Below the pieces are notes generated by a model. That model ran no database searches and was not told where the DNA came from. It worked only from the letters and a program-made list of their open reading frames with translations. Source: Candidatus Enterococcus ferrettii (lineage in GTDB: Bacteria; Bacillota; Bacilli; Lactobacillales; Enterococcaceae). From it: a stretch of DNA of 26,364 nt. The translations under genes and the position numbers were made by a program. Where the stretch lies: assembly GCF_017377655.1 (NCBI RefSeq), contig NZ_JAFREL010000056.1, positions 1 to 26,364 on the forward strand, written 5' to 3'. Positions 6,249-14,597 of the stretch are shown here, piece by piece (the stretch's first letter is position 1; each line of letters begins with the position of its first letter).

Positions 6249-6907
6249 CGGCAAAAATGTTTAATAACAGGAGAAAATTTTGCGAATTCCAGAACAAAAT
6301 TCCGATTTTTTGCGTATAGGGAGTCTCTGAAAAAAGAAGATGTGATCAAATCATCATTTGTTATTCTTAAAAGCGTAAAGTGCTTATATAATAGTATTTC
6401 GTATGTTTTGTTTGTTATTGTGAAAAAGTTGGAAAATTGATGAATATAGCGGATGAAATAACTAATTATTTTCTGAAAGTTTTCATTTCGATTTGCTCAG
6501 ATGTAACTATTGCAATTAAAAGAAGTTTAGGAGTTTTATTACTAGAAAGAGTGTCAAAAGAAGAAAAGTAAATAATTGAATGGAAAAAGTGGAAGAAGGC
6601 AATAAAAGTCAGTTGTGAGAAGACTATTTTTTCATGAGTAAAGGAATCAAATTTAGTTATTACGATTAACCCATTACTGTGTATCTATTAAATTAAATTC
6701 GAATAAAAGTTCCTGTTTGACATAAAAATACGACTTTTAGGTGATACTATAGTAAAAGAATAAATAAAAGGTCGTACACAAAACTCACTTTTCATTAATA
6801 TTGTAAAATATTAGAAAAAGAAAAGCAATAGTTAATTTCAAAAAGTTTAAAAATGATTTTTCTGGCAAAGATATTACAATTGATTGGTGGAAAATGTTTT
6901 TGCCAAC
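6249..6907. other. AT-rich intergenic stretch, no supported gene
   Basis: About 660 bases separate the divergent comK operon and first recombinase. The only notable frame is plus-strand 6440-6571 (43 codons, starting MNIADEITNYFLKV), which has a poor ribosome site and no family that I recognise. A TTGACA at 6717-6722 is followed by GATACT only at a 20-base spacing, so it is at best a weak promoter. Nothing else is supported. Confidence 0.4.
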
Positions 6908-6946
6908 AGGAAACATGTTTCCTTGCGCCGTCATCATGAATCGTCA
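6908..6946 (+). promoter_or_regulatory. 16-bp palindrome and CCGTCA repeats before recombinase 1
   Basis: AGGAAACATGTTTCCT (6908-6923) is a perfect 16-bp palindrome with no spacer, as expected for a dimeric DNA-binding protein. It is followed by CCGTCA (6928-6933) and TCGTCA (6941-6946), whose CGTC cores are 13 bases apart. All lie within 65 bases of the recombinase start. The same CCGTCA-type pair recurs in the flanks of both recombinase genes. Confidence 0.5.
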
Positions 6947-6972
6947 AGACTTTAGTATATGGAGGTTATTTT

Positions 6973-8079
6973 ATGTGTAGAAGAGGCGAAAATATCTATC
7001 ATCGAAAAGATGAACGTTGGGAGGGAAGATACCATAAAGGACGCAAAGCCAATGGCCGACTTCTGTATGGCTATGTGTATGGCAAAACGCTCGAAGAAGT
7101 CCAAGAAAAACTGCGCCCCTTGAAAAAGAGTGCAGAACTTACCCTTAATCTTTATGGAAAAAGTGTTGTTACTTTCAATGAATGGAGCATCCAATGGCTC
7201 AATGAATTACAGGCCACGCTGAAACCAGCCACGTACGCCAGCTACTTGCACAAACTAAAGAAGTATTTGTGGAAGCCATTGGGAGAGTTGCCAATGTACC
7301 AACTGGATGCCAAAGCAATTCGTTCAGCCGTAGACTCCTGGAAGCTGGAAGGCTTGGCATGCAGTAGCATCAAGGTCTTTTTCCGCTTATTGACTCAAGC
7401 AATGGCACATGCAATCAAGCAGGGCATGATTGAAAAAAATCCCTGTGAGTCAGTGGATTTACCAAAAGTCATCAAAGAACGAGTCCGTGCATTATCGCTA
7501 AGTGAACAAAGAAAACTAGAGAAGGTGGTGGACGCAGACAGCGATCATCGGTCAAAGACTGTCAGTCTGGCCTTAAGAACTGGCATGCGGATTGGTGAAA
7601 TTGCGGCACTGAAATGGGACGCGGTTGATTTGGAACGTCGACTGATCTATGTCAATCAAACCTATCAACGGATCTGTTATGGCAATGGAAAAAAATCGGA
7701 GCTGCAATTGGGACCGCCTAAGAGTCAGACCTCCCAACGCGTGATTCCAATGTCTGAAAAAGTCCATAGTTTGCTGGAAAACTTAAAAACGAACAAAGCA
7801 GCTGATTTTGTTTTTACAACAAAAGGCAAGCCTTGCGAGCCGCGTTTGTTAACCAAACACTTTCACCGCATTCTGAAAAAAGCCAAGCTGACAGGCATTC
7901 ATTTCCACCAGCTGCGCCATACTTTTGCTACTCGTTGTTTGGAGGCGGAAGAGAAAATATTTCCCGTCAGTCGCCTACTGGGCCATTATTCAGTCCAGCT
8001 GACCAGTGACATTTACTATGACTCCCAATTAGGAGAACGTATCGATGTCGTTACGTCGATGGACAAACTAGTAGGATAA
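6973..8079 (+). CDS. Solitary tyrosine recombinase / integrase 1
   Basis: This is a 368-residue phage-type integrase. Residues 3-50 form an AP2-like arm-DNA-binding domain (RRGENIYHRKDERWEGRY). Residues about 65-160 are the core-binding SAM-like domain, and residues 175-360 the catalytic domain. The catalytic set is complete: R206 (TGMRIGE), K250, H312-x-x-R315 (HFHQLRHTFATR), H338 (LLGH) and Y348. GGAGG lies eight bases before the ATG. No excisionase, replication, capsid or conjugation gene is near; the gene sits alone between an AT-rich gap and the WxL operon. A same-length paralogue is encoded at 19889-20995, and the two share about 39 of 49 N-terminal residues. The noncoding DNA after both genes is also related. 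It may be a domesticated regulator, an inversion or excision enzyme, or a mobile-element relic. Confidence 0.9.
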   Translation: MCRRGENIYHRKDERWEGRYHKGRKANGRLLYGYVYGKTLEEVQEKLRPLKKSAELTLNLYGKSVVTFNEWSIQWLNELQATLKPATYASYLHKLKKYLWKPLGELPMYQLDAKAIRSAVDSWKLEGLACSSIKVFFRLLTQAMAHAIKQGMIEKNPCESVDLPKVIKERVRALSLSEQRKLEKVVDADSDHRSKTVSLALRTGMRIGEIAALKWDAVDLERRLIYVNQTYQRICYGNGKKSELQLGPPKSQTSQRVIPMSEKVHSLLENLKTNKAADFVFTTKGKPCEPRLLTKHFHRILKKAKLTGIHFHQLRHTFATRCLEAEEKIFPVSRLLGHYSVQLTSDIYYDSQLGERIDVVTSMDKLVG

Positions 8080-8455
8080 GAAAACCTTTTCAAAAAAATG
8101 CTGTTTAGGCTCCTTACCCCTCCCTTTTTTTGCTTTTTTCAAGTAAACGGTTTCGAATTACGCGCACTCAATCCAACCATTTTCTACAGGAATTTCTCTC
8201 ATTTTACTTCCTCTTCACTCATCTCGCCTGTGCTTTATGTTATTTAAAGATAAATTTCAAATCTTTTCGCCGTCAGAGAAAATCGTCAGCAAAAAAGACC
8301 GCTGATAGGGCAGGGTTTTCAAGACGGATCGTATTTTTATGTCAAACAGGAACTAAAACGCACCACCTTCTATTATAGCATTCATGAATTATCTTATTCA
8401 GATATCAATGGAAAAGTACCATTTGATATAAATTTTATTTAAAAAAAGGAGAGAA
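8080..8455 (+). promoter_or_regulatory. Regulatory region between recombinase 1 and the WxL operon
   Basis: This 376-base gap has no credible gene. It contains, in order: AAAACCTTTTCAAAAAA just after the recombinase stop; a T-rich segment; the LacI/CcpA-type imperfect palindrome AGTAAACGGTTTCG (8142-8155); CCGTCA (8270-8275) and TCGTCA (8283-8288) with cores 13 bases apart; and an ACGG (8324-8327). The order and spacing match the region after recombinase 2 (20996-21213), including an AACC-TTTTC-AGG-AATTTCTCTC-like segment between palindrome and repeats. The WxL promoter should lie here; TATTAT near 8372 lacks a proper -35, which suggests activator dependence. Confidence 0.55.
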
Positions 8456-8461
8456 ATGGTT

Positions 8462-9148
8462 ATGAAAAAGAAATTAGTAACAGGTTTATTAGTTAGCGCG
8501 AGTGTATTGGGTGTTTGTGTTTTAGGTGGTGTAAGTTCTTACGCAGCAGAGACCGAGGTAGGGATTGGATTTGGTACTCATACGGACCCAGGTGAAACGG
8601 GCGACTTAAAAATTCGTTGGGTACCCACTGAGTTAGATTTTGGTACAAGTAACGTAGTAAACCAAACAACTAATGTAGATTTTCTGGAACAGGATGAAGC
8701 AAAATTAAACTTAAGGAAATATGCGGTAGTCGAAGACACTCGTGATCATACAGGTGCAGATGTTGAGTGGAAATTAACCGCTGGCGTATCTGATTTAGTT
8801 AGTACAACTTCGGCAACAACCAAACTAACCGGTGCGGTGTTAAAATTCGATACGGATAAGCACGATTATTCTGGTACGATTGATCCAGGCTTAGCTTCAG
8901 GGGGAATCGCAGCAGCAACCGCGGGCCATACCGCAACCATAGCACCGAACTATACCATCAATGCAGATACATCTGCAACAGCTATCAAAGTGATGGAAGA
9001 TGGAGACATTGCTAGCAGTGTGACTTCCTTTGAAGGAAATACCGCGATGGAAATGAAAAATATGAAATTAAGTGTCCCAGCCAATGTTGCTAAAAAAACG
9101 CATCAATACAAAGGTAAAATGACTTGGACCTTGACTAACGCGATTTAA
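8462..9148 (+). CDS. WxL domain surface protein
   Basis: This is a secreted WxL protein of 228 residues. Residues 1-30 form a signal peptide with a cleavage region at SSYAAE. The mature part is essentially one WxL domain, which attaches non-covalently to peptidoglycan. The two defining motifs are visible: an internal EWKLTA and, at the very C-terminus, MTWTLTNAI. I chose the ATG at 8462 because GGAGAG then sits about nine bases upstream; the in-frame ATG at 8456 is too close to it. It is the first gene of the WxL operon and is followed by a stem-loop terminator, an arrangement that usually yields more of this small WxL protein than of the downstream products. Its binding partner is probably the DUF916 protein encoded next. 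Confidence 0.93.
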   Translation: MKKKLVTGLLVSASVLGVCVLGGVSSYAAETEVGIGFGTHTDPGETGDLKIRWVPTELDFGTSNVVNQTTNVDFLEQDEAKLNLRKYAVVEDTRDHTGADVEWKLTAGVSDLVSTTSATTKLTGAVLKFDTDKHDYSGTIDPGLASGGIAAATAGHTATIAPNYTINADTSATAIKVMEDGDIASSVTSFEGNTAMEMKNMKLSVPANVAKKTHQYKGKMTWTLTNAI

Positions 9149-9159
9149 TGAAAGAAAAA

Positions 9160-9196
9160 AGAGGAGCAGGAGGGCGTCTCCTCTCCCCTTTTTTGT
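9160..9196 (+). terminator. Intra-operon terminator/attenuator after the first WxL gene
   Basis: AGAGGAG (9160-9166) pairs with CTCCTCT (9178-9184) around an 11-base loop, with a T-run at 9189-9194 after CCCC. It lies between the WxL gene and the DUF916 gene with no clear new promoter after it, so partial readthrough probably sets the ratio of the gene products. Confidence 0.7.
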
Positions 9197-9213
9197 TGGA
9201 GGAGGACGCTAGC

Positions 9214-10263
9214 ATGAGGCAAATGAAGACCATCAAATTTATTTTTGTAGGCTGTATCCTAGTTATGGGAAGTTTTTTATTTTCTTCTGTCAGCTATGCT
9301 GAAGAGGAGCCCCAAGGTGGTGCGGGGTATACCGTGGAAAGTATTATTCCCGAGAATCAGGTGGATAAGAACTATACCTTTTTCTATTTAAAGACAATAC
9401 CGGAACAATCACAAACCATTGAGGTGAAAGTAACCAGTACCCAAAAAGATCCGGTCACAGTAACAGTAGCAGTTCACGATGCGGTAAGTAGTTCCATTGG
9501 TGAGATTGACTATGCTCAACCAAAGCCCAAGCTTGATAAAAGCTTAAGCAATCCCATCACCAGTTTTGTCAAAGTCAAAGACAAGGTTAAAAAAGTTACG
9601 GTCGCAAACTTTGAAGAAAAAATTGTGGGCTTTGAAATCACGCCACCAAAGGAAACGTATCCAGGAGTGAAATTGGGATCAATCCGCTTCCTGCGAGAAG
9701 CTGAAGAAAGCGACACGAAGCAAACCGGGCTGGTACCAGAGTTTGCCAGAGTGATTGCCGTGATGTTAACTGAGGACGAAGAAGACTTTGATCATGGGGC
9801 CGAACTGCATTTAAAAAAGGTGGACTTAACCCTATTCAATGGACGGAAAATTATTGCCGCCAACATCCAAAACGATCAGCCAAAGGTTCTACAAGAAATG
9901 ACCATTAAAGGGAAGGTAACTCGCAAAGGTGAGAAGGAAGTCCTAGTAGAACAGGAACAAAGCAATTTTGCTGTTGCGCCGAATTCCAACTTTGATTTTC
10001 AGTTGCCTTTAGGTATCGAACGATTCACGCCAGGTACCTATGTCTTCACTGGTGAAGCCACTGGTGATGATCGAACCTGGAAATGGAATGAAGAGTTCAC
10101 GGTTGGTAAAAAACAGGCTGATAATATCAATGATGAGACTGTCTTTAAAGTCAATGTGCCTGCTTGGGTACCAGGGGCCGCAGCCGGTTTACTGGTAGCA
10201 TTGATTGGTCTAATTGCCTACCTTGTGCGTCGTCAGCACCAATGGCTCGAAGGGAGAAAGTGA
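9214..10263 (+). CDS. DUF916/DUF3324 WxL-interacting protein (WxLIP)
   Basis: The product has 349 residues. It begins with a signal peptide (about residues 1-28, ending SVSYAEE), followed by the DUF916 domain (about 30-160; typical ESIIPENQ...YFYLK-like start and KLGSIRF end) and the DUF3324 domain (about 170-300). A C-terminal membrane anchor (VPAWVPGAAAGLLVALIGLIA) precedes a short basic tail. Such proteins sit at the membrane and bind both WxL proteins and peptidoglycan. I chose ATG 9214 because GGAGGAGG lies six bases upstream; the frame is open back to 9148 across a terminator hairpin, which is not credible coding. It fits its place between the WxL gene and the LPXTG and LRR-WxL genes. 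Confidence 0.93.
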   Translation: MRQMKTIKFIFVGCILVMGSFLFSSVSYAEEEPQGGAGYTVESIIPENQVDKNYTFFYLKTIPEQSQTIEVKVTSTQKDPVTVTVAVHDAVSSSIGEIDYAQPKPKLDKSLSNPITSFVKVKDKVKKVTVANFEEKIVGFEITPPKETYPGVKLGSIRFLREAEESDTKQTGLVPEFARVIAVMLTEDEEDFDHGAELHLKKVDLTLFNGRKIIAANIQNDQPKVLQEMTIKGKVTRKGEKEVLVEQEQSNFAVAPNSNFDFQLPLGIERFTPGTYVFTGEATGDDRTWKWNEEFTVGKKQADNINDETVFKVNVPAWVPGAAAGLLVALIGLIAYLVRRQHQWLEGRK

Positions 10264-10268
10264 GGAAT

Positions 10269-10670
10269 GTGAAAAGGAAAAAATTACTCTTACTGGTAAC
10301 CATTTCCTGTGTGTTTTTCCCCACCTCAGTATTTGGTGAAGAAATGCAAACGAAAGAAACGGGTATCGGGATCGGCTTTCGGGATGAACAACCTGCACCA
10401 AATCCAGATCCGACACCTGTACCATTACCTGATGATCCAATGCCCTATGACCCAGCACCGATCGATAATGTGCTGCCGGTAGCCTTAGGGCAAACTAGGT
10501 ATCAGACTCAAGCCAAGCAGCTACCAGCAACCAGTCAGGGAACCCTGCCGAAAACCGGAGAACAACAGCAAGTGGTGTTTCTAAGAGTCATTGGACTGGC
10601 ATGCATTGTCAGCTGCTTTTGGCTGTTTCTCTTTACTCGTCTGAGAGAGGAGGAGCAAGAGAATGACTAA
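10269..10670 (+). CDS. Short LPXTG-anchored proline-rich surface protein
   Basis: This is a small sortase substrate of 133 residues if the GTG at 10269 is the start. Residues 1-25 are a signal peptide (KRKKLLLLVTISCVFFP... ending SVFGEE). A proline/aspartate-rich spacer follows (PNPDPTPVPLPDDPMPYDP), then the LPKTG sorting motif, a hydrophobic segment and an RLREEE tail. Short LPXTG proteins of this kind are a regular part of WxL loci. The start is uncertain: ATG 10242 (in frame) lies inside the upstream gene without a ribosome site, and GTG 10269 has GAGG close by with AAGGGAG further up. Its last eight bases overlap the next gene, indicating coupled translation. Confidence 0.88.
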   Translation: MKRKKLLLLVTISCVFFPTSVFGEEMQTKETGIGIGFRDEQPAPNPDPTPVPLPDDPMPYDPAPIDNVLPVALGQTRYQTQAKQLPATSQGTLPKTGEQQQVVFLRVIGLACIVSCFWLFLFTRLREEEQEND

Positions 10671-13446
10671 ACAGCAACAAAAGATTCGCTCTATTTTCTG
10701 TGCTCTACTGGTTACGGTCCAACTGTTTTCTGCTTCTCCGGTGATTGCAGAAACCGTTCAGGACGTGCCAGTCGGTGAACCCACGATCTCTTCAAAGGCC
10801 GAAGATCCGTTGAAGGAGTATAAAGAAAAAGCTCAAAACTATGCCCTAGTGGTGGAGAGTATGGGTTCCCAAGATGTCCCAGAAAAAACAAGTGAATCAG
10901 AAACTCCCCCAGAAGAAGGAAACAATAAAGCAGATGAATCCCCAACACCTGCTAGTGATTCAAGTGGAAAACAATCGGAAATAACCAATCAACGGATTGA
11001 ACCCAGAGGTGGAATTGTGCCCTTTGCTGAAACACCCTTGGTAGAAGGCGTGCCAGGTGATCCGTTTCCTTATGATATAGACAAGAATTTTGCGAATGTA
11101 ATTCGGATGTATTCTTATGCACCGCCTAATCCTATGACGGTTGAATTTATGGAGAGTTTGACGGCCATGACTTTTTTGGGCTATAAGAACCTGACAAGTC
11201 TTAAGGGGATTGAATATGCGACAAATTTAACCAATCTGTCTGTTAATAATAATAAGTTAACTGAATTGGACCTAAGCAACAATACAGCATTGAAATTTTT
11301 AAACTGTTCATATAACCAGTTAAATGAGTTGAACATAACAGGAGTAAACTCCTTGCAGAGTTTAACTTGTCAATATAATCAGTTAAGCGAGTTAGACGTA
11401 AGTAGTAAGTCAGAGCTGACGAATTTAGACTGTTCAGTCAATAAGATAAGTAATTTAAACGTAAGTACAGCAAGTTTATTGAAGACTTTTTCTTGTTGGG
11501 ACAATAAGCTAAGTGACTTGGACGTTAGCAACAAGACAGACTTGACGAACCTTAATTGTCACACTAACCAGATAAGTAATTTGAACCTAACTGGTGCAAA
11601 CTCTTTGCAAATCTTATCCTGTAAAAGTAACAAGTTAACCGAATTAGATCTAAGTAGTAAGTCAGCATTGACGAGTATAAGCTGTGGATACAATACACTA
11701 AGTAATTTAGATGTAAGTGCAGCAAGCTTGTTGTTTTCTTTATTGTGTGAGAATAATAAGCTAAGTGAATTGGACGTCAGCAGCAATCCAGCATTGTCGA
11801 ATTTGTATTGTCAGAATAATCAATTAAGCAAGTTGAACCTAACTGGCGCAAACTCCTTGACGCAATTAATTTGTTATGAAAATAAACTAACCGAATTAGA
11901 TGCTAGCAGTAAGCCAGCATTGAACTGGTTAGCCTGTTACAACAATGAGCTAAGTAATTTAAACGTAAGTGGAGACAGCTTGTTGCAAACTTTCCTTTGT
12001 TATAATAATAAACTAAGCGAATTGGACTTTAGCAGCAATACCTCCTTAACAAACTTACAATTTATGAACAATCAGTTAAGCGAGATAGATGTGAGCAACA
12101 ACGCGTCATTAGCATTTTTAATGTGCTCTAACAATCGCATTAGTGATATTAGGTCTGCCAATGGATTAACGGCTTTAAAATATCTTGATGCATCTAATCA
12201 AAAACTCACTGTTCCTGTTCCTCCAGTATCTTCGAGCGGTGATGCGACAGTAGATATCTTAAAAACAACTGCCCAAACAGGTTTAACTTCTACTAATGGG
12301 ACGATTGTTCCAGCGCCAACAAGCATTCTTCCCAATGCCAGTAATGGAGATTTAATCGAGCTGACAGGAGTAACCAGATATTCATTAAGTGAAAAGTCGC
12401 TTAATTTTGACTATGCTCCCACTGCACTGCAAGAAGGTGCAGGTAGCTATAATAGAAAGATGTTTTCAGGGATTATCACATTTGGTACTGTCAGTGAACT
12501 AAAAAATGAGCTACAAGTTAGCCCGAGCAAGGTCAAAAACGGGGAAGAACTGACTTGGACCTGGACGATTACAAGTTTGACTCAGAAAAAGGCGGAAGAT
12601 ATTAAGGCAACCTTTACCTTACCTAATTATGTAACTGGAGATATTTCAGATATTGTAGTTACGAAAGGGCTTAGTAGTGTCTCTGGGGATATGAACCACC
12701 TTAACGGCACTACGAATCTAGGTGATTTGGAGCAGGGTGAATCGATAGTGATTACGTTTAAGTCTATAGGAAGAGGTACTGCAGAAGAATGGGTGGAAGC
12801 GATTGGACGAGTAGACTGGTCAGATGATACACCGTCTAGTCCAGGTTTTAATGAAGCGAAGCAGAGCTATAAAATTCTGGATGATGAACAACAGGATTTA
12901 CCAAAGGATAATGATGACATGGGTATACTGTCTGCACCACTACGTTTCTATTTTGGCATACAGAGCGTTTCTTCTAGTATAGCAACTCATCACTTAAATG
13001 CTCAAAACTATCAAACCAATACCAATGTTGTCACGGATGGTTTTTACACGCGGATTAAAGATGATCAAGTGATTTCAACTGGCTGGAAGTTAACTGCTAG
13101 TCTTTCTGATTTTAAGGATTCGGTCGGACGTGCGATGCCAAATGGAACCGGAACGTCTTTAAAGCTAGACAATCTGTCGATTGAACATGTGACTGATCGG
13201 GATACGCCGCAGGAAGCGATTGATCCGTCACCTTCTGGAACGCCAACAACGGTTCAGACTAATGAGACCTTGATTACTGGTCAAACGGCGAAGACGTTGG
13301 TTTCAGCCCAAGTTGGTGAAGGGCAGGGAACTTGGCAGCTGCGGATGCCGTTTGATGATATTTCGTTGATCTTGCCTGCTGGTGCTGGGAAGGGGAGTAG
13401 AGAGTACACGGCCAAGCTGACTTGGTCATTAGATAACACCCCGTAG
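10663..13446 (+). CDS. Leucine-rich-repeat WxL surface protein (internalin-like)
   Basis: The product is a 927-residue secreted protein. It has a signal peptide (about 1-30, ending SPVIAE) and a disordered Glu/Ser/Pro segment (about 45-125). About fifteen LRRs of 21 residues follow (about 165-510), with consensus N-x-L-x-x-L-D-V-S...L-x-x-L-x-C-x-x-N. Then come a beta-rich spacer with a DUF11-like segment (about 590-720) and a C-terminal WxL domain with W808 (GWKLTA) and W921 (LTWSLDN). The architecture resembles enterococcal ElrA-type proteins, so adhesion or host interaction is the likely role. Nearly every repeat has a Cys at the same position, and the gene contains three tandem 252-bp units. 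It overlaps the LPXTG gene by eight bases. Confidence 0.92.
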   Translation: MTKQQQKIRSIFCALLVTVQLFSASPVIAETVQDVPVGEPTISSKAEDPLKEYKEKAQNYALVVESMGSQDVPEKTSESETPPEEGNNKADESPTPASDSSGKQSEITNQRIEPRGGIVPFAETPLVEGVPGDPFPYDIDKNFANVIRMYSYAPPNPMTVEFMESLTAMTFLGYKNLTSLKGIEYATNLTNLSVNNNKLTELDLSNNTALKFLNCSYNQLNELNITGVNSLQSLTCQYNQLSELDVSSKSELTNLDCSVNKISNLNVSTASLLKTFSCWDNKLSDLDVSNKTDLTNLNCHTNQISNLNLTGANSLQILSCKSNKLTELDLSSKSALTSISCGYNTLSNLDVSAASLLFSLLCENNKLSELDVSSNPALSNLYCQNNQLSKLNLTGANSLTQLICYENKLTELDASSKPALNWLACYNNELSNLNVSGDSLLQTFLCYNNKLSELDFSSNTSLTNLQFMNNQLSEIDVSNNASLAFLMCSNNRISDIRSANGLTALKYLDASNQKLTVPVPPVSSSGDATVDILKTTAQTGLTSTNGTIVPAPTSILPNASNGDLIELTGVTRYSLSEKSLNFDYAPTALQEGAGSYNRKMFSGIITFGTVSELKNELQVSPSKVKNGEELTWTWTITSLTQKKAEDIKATFTLPNYVTGDISDIVVTKGLSSVSGDMNHLNGTTNLGDLEQGESIVITFKSIGRGTAEEWVEAIGRVDWSDDTPSSPGFNEAKQSYKILDDEQQDLPKDNDDMGILSAPLRFYFGIQSVSSSIATHHLNAQNYQTNTNVVTDGFYTRIKDDQVISTGWKLTASLSDFKDSVGRAMPNGTGTSLKLDNLSIEHVTDRDTPQEAIDPSPSGTPTTVQTNETLITGQTAKTLVSAQVGEGQGTWQLRMPFDDISLILPAGAGKGSREYTAKLTWSLDNTP
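11314..12069 (+). repeat. Three tandem 252-bp units inside the LRR gene
   Basis: Units start at 11314, 11566 and 11818 (252 bases = 84 codons each). Each holds four 21-residue LRRs in the same order of types: a -LTGANSL- repeat, a -SSKxxL- repeat, a -SxxSLL- repeat and a -SxxxxL- repeat. The same order in all three units shows that a four-repeat block was duplicated, rather than single repeats being added. Confidence 0.8.
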
Positions 13447-13464
13447 TGTGAAAGGAGAATGTAC

Positions 13465-13692
13465 ATGACCATTCCAATGTGGTTGGGAGTTTTTGGTTTT
13501 CTGGCAATTGCTGGGCTGGTGAGTTTTTTGATCTTTTTTATCAAAGACAGCCGGTTGCGGATGGAATATGAAAAGAAATCAACCATTTTGTTAGTGGATT
13601 GCGGCTTGTTGTTTGTGATGTTGCTGGCAATTGGTGCGGTTATCTTCTTGTATCTTGATTGGCAGGCACAGTTAAACTACTTTTTATCTTAA
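13465..13692 (+). CDS. Small two-TM membrane protein of the WxL operon
   Basis: This 75-residue protein has two membrane segments (about residues 3-23 and 40-62) joined by a charged loop (KDSRLRMEYEKKS). I do not recognise a family. ATG 13465 is preferred because AAAGGAG lies about eight bases upstream; the in-frame ATG at 13459 is too close to it. It follows the LRR-WxL gene by 18 bases and so belongs to the WxL operon. The position suggests an accessory role in placement of surface proteins; the sequence alone does not show a function. Confidence 0.75.
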   Translation: MTIPMWLGVFGFLAIAGLVSFLIFFIKDSRLRMEYEKKSTILLVDCGLLFVMLLAIGAVIFLYLDWQAQLNYFLS

Positions 13693-13696
13693 GAGT

Positions 13697-13721
13697 GCGA
13701 GGGGAGGGGCTCTCCCCTTGC
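13697..13721 (+). terminator. Stem-loop before the regulator gene
   Basis: GCGAGGGGA (13697-13705) pairs with TCCCCTTGC (13713-13721) around a seven-base loop, with one G-T wobble. Only a short TTT follows, so it is a weak terminator or an mRNA-stabilising hairpin separating the structural genes from the regulator. Confidence 0.5.
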
Positions 13722-13752
13722 TTTCAAGTGAAGAATGAAAGGAAGTGAGCCA

Positions 13753-14469
13753 ATGTGCCCACTCTTAATTTTGACCAAGAACCTATTAATAGAACAACAG
13801 ATGCAGGAGCAGCTGCAATACTTGAACTATGAAGTTTTCTGCTCTGTAAAATTAGTAAATAAACTAAAAACCAGTGTAAATCGCCTGCAAATGATTCACA
13901 GCTATCAGGCGATTGTTTTTAGCGAAACCTTATCTGATGAAGAGGTTCGTAAGCTACTGGTATTTATCGGCAATGAAGGTCTCCTTTTGATTCGCAAATT
14001 CGGGCATTTGCCTTCTGCTGAAGAGAAGGCTGCTTTATCTAAGTTGGGAATGGACACTTGGATTTACGCCGATCAATCTGCGGATCTGTTGCGGGAGCAT
14101 TTGGCTGAGAATTTAGAAAGAGGACAAAAGAAGGAAAGCAAGAATGTGGTTTTTCTTTATCAAAAGGAAGACTCTCCTCGAACCCTAGAAGAATTCAAAG
14201 CTAGTCTAACCAAGAAGGAATGCAAAACCTTTGAATGTTTACTTGCCAGTGATGGCGGAATGATTTCTCGTGAAGAGATGTGCCAATACCTCTGGGGAGG
14301 GGCATCGAACAATTCACGGATGACTCAAATGTCTGTATTAATGAAACGCTTGAAGGAGAAGCTGTATAAGGCTGGTTTCCGAGAAGAATTAATAGAGACA
14401 GTATGGGGTTACGGCTACAAGCTGTCACCAAAGCTTTTACAATTTTATGCACAGGGACTAGTAGAATGA
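13753..14469 (+). CDS. Winged-helix regulator with degenerate receiver domain
   Basis: The product has 238 residues. The N-terminal 110 residues follow a receiver-like fold, but the usual phospho-acceptor aspartate is absent: the strand ends VFSET near residue 57. Residues about 140-235 form an OmpR/PhoB-type winged helix (FKASLTKKECKTFECLLAS..., ending TVWGYGYKLSP, the family's hairpin signature). It is therefore an orphan, probably phosphorylation-independent transcription factor. ATG 13753 has GGAAG about eight bases upstream; an in-frame ATG at 13735 lacks a good site. As the last gene of the WxL operon with no histidine kinase nearby, it likely regulates this operon; that is inference. 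A terminator overlaps its stop codon. Confidence 0.85.
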   Translation: MCPLLILTKNLLIEQQMQEQLQYLNYEVFCSVKLVNKLKTSVNRLQMIHSYQAIVFSETLSDEEVRKLLVFIGNEGLLLIRKFGHLPSAEEKAALSKLGMDTWIYADQSADLLREHLAENLERGQKKESKNVVFLYQKEDSPRTLEEFKASLTKKECKTFECLLASDGGMISREEMCQYLWGGASNNSRMTQMSVLMKRLKEKLYKAGFREELIETVWGYGYKLSPKLLQFYAQGLVE

Positions 14470-14498
14470 CTTTTCTTAGGAGAGGTCATTCTTTTTTT
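14465..14498 (+). terminator. Terminator of the WxL operon
   Basis: AATGAC (14465-14470) pairs with GTCATT (14485-14490), followed by C and seven Ts (14492-14498). The regulator's TGA stop codon lies within the left arm. Confidence 0.8.
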
Positions 14499-14546
14499 GG
14501 AGGGATTAATAAGACTTGTCATTTTTCGAATTTATGGAAAGTTTTT

Positions 14547-14555
14547 TGGTAAAAT
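14547..14555 (+). promoter_or_regulatory. Extended -10 promoter
   Basis: TGGTAAAAT (14547-14555) is an extended -10 (TG-N-TAAAAT), about 40 bases before the 14598 start codon. No good -35 is visible at 16-18 bases. Confidence 0.45.
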
Positions 14556-14597
14556 AGACATAGAAGCATCAACAGACTAGAAACGGAGCGTAAAGCG

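Noticed and set aside
6114..6440. Plus-strand frame of 108 codons across the comK operon promoter
   Set aside because: It overlaps the minus-strand gene start and its TATAAT, has no ribosome site, and shows no recognisable family.
8130..8378. Open frame of 82 codons between recombinase 1 and the WxL operon
   Set aside because: It starts with TTG without a ribosome site, has Arg/Ser/Phe-rich composition unlike a folded protein, and overlaps the regulatory elements shared with the other recombinase.
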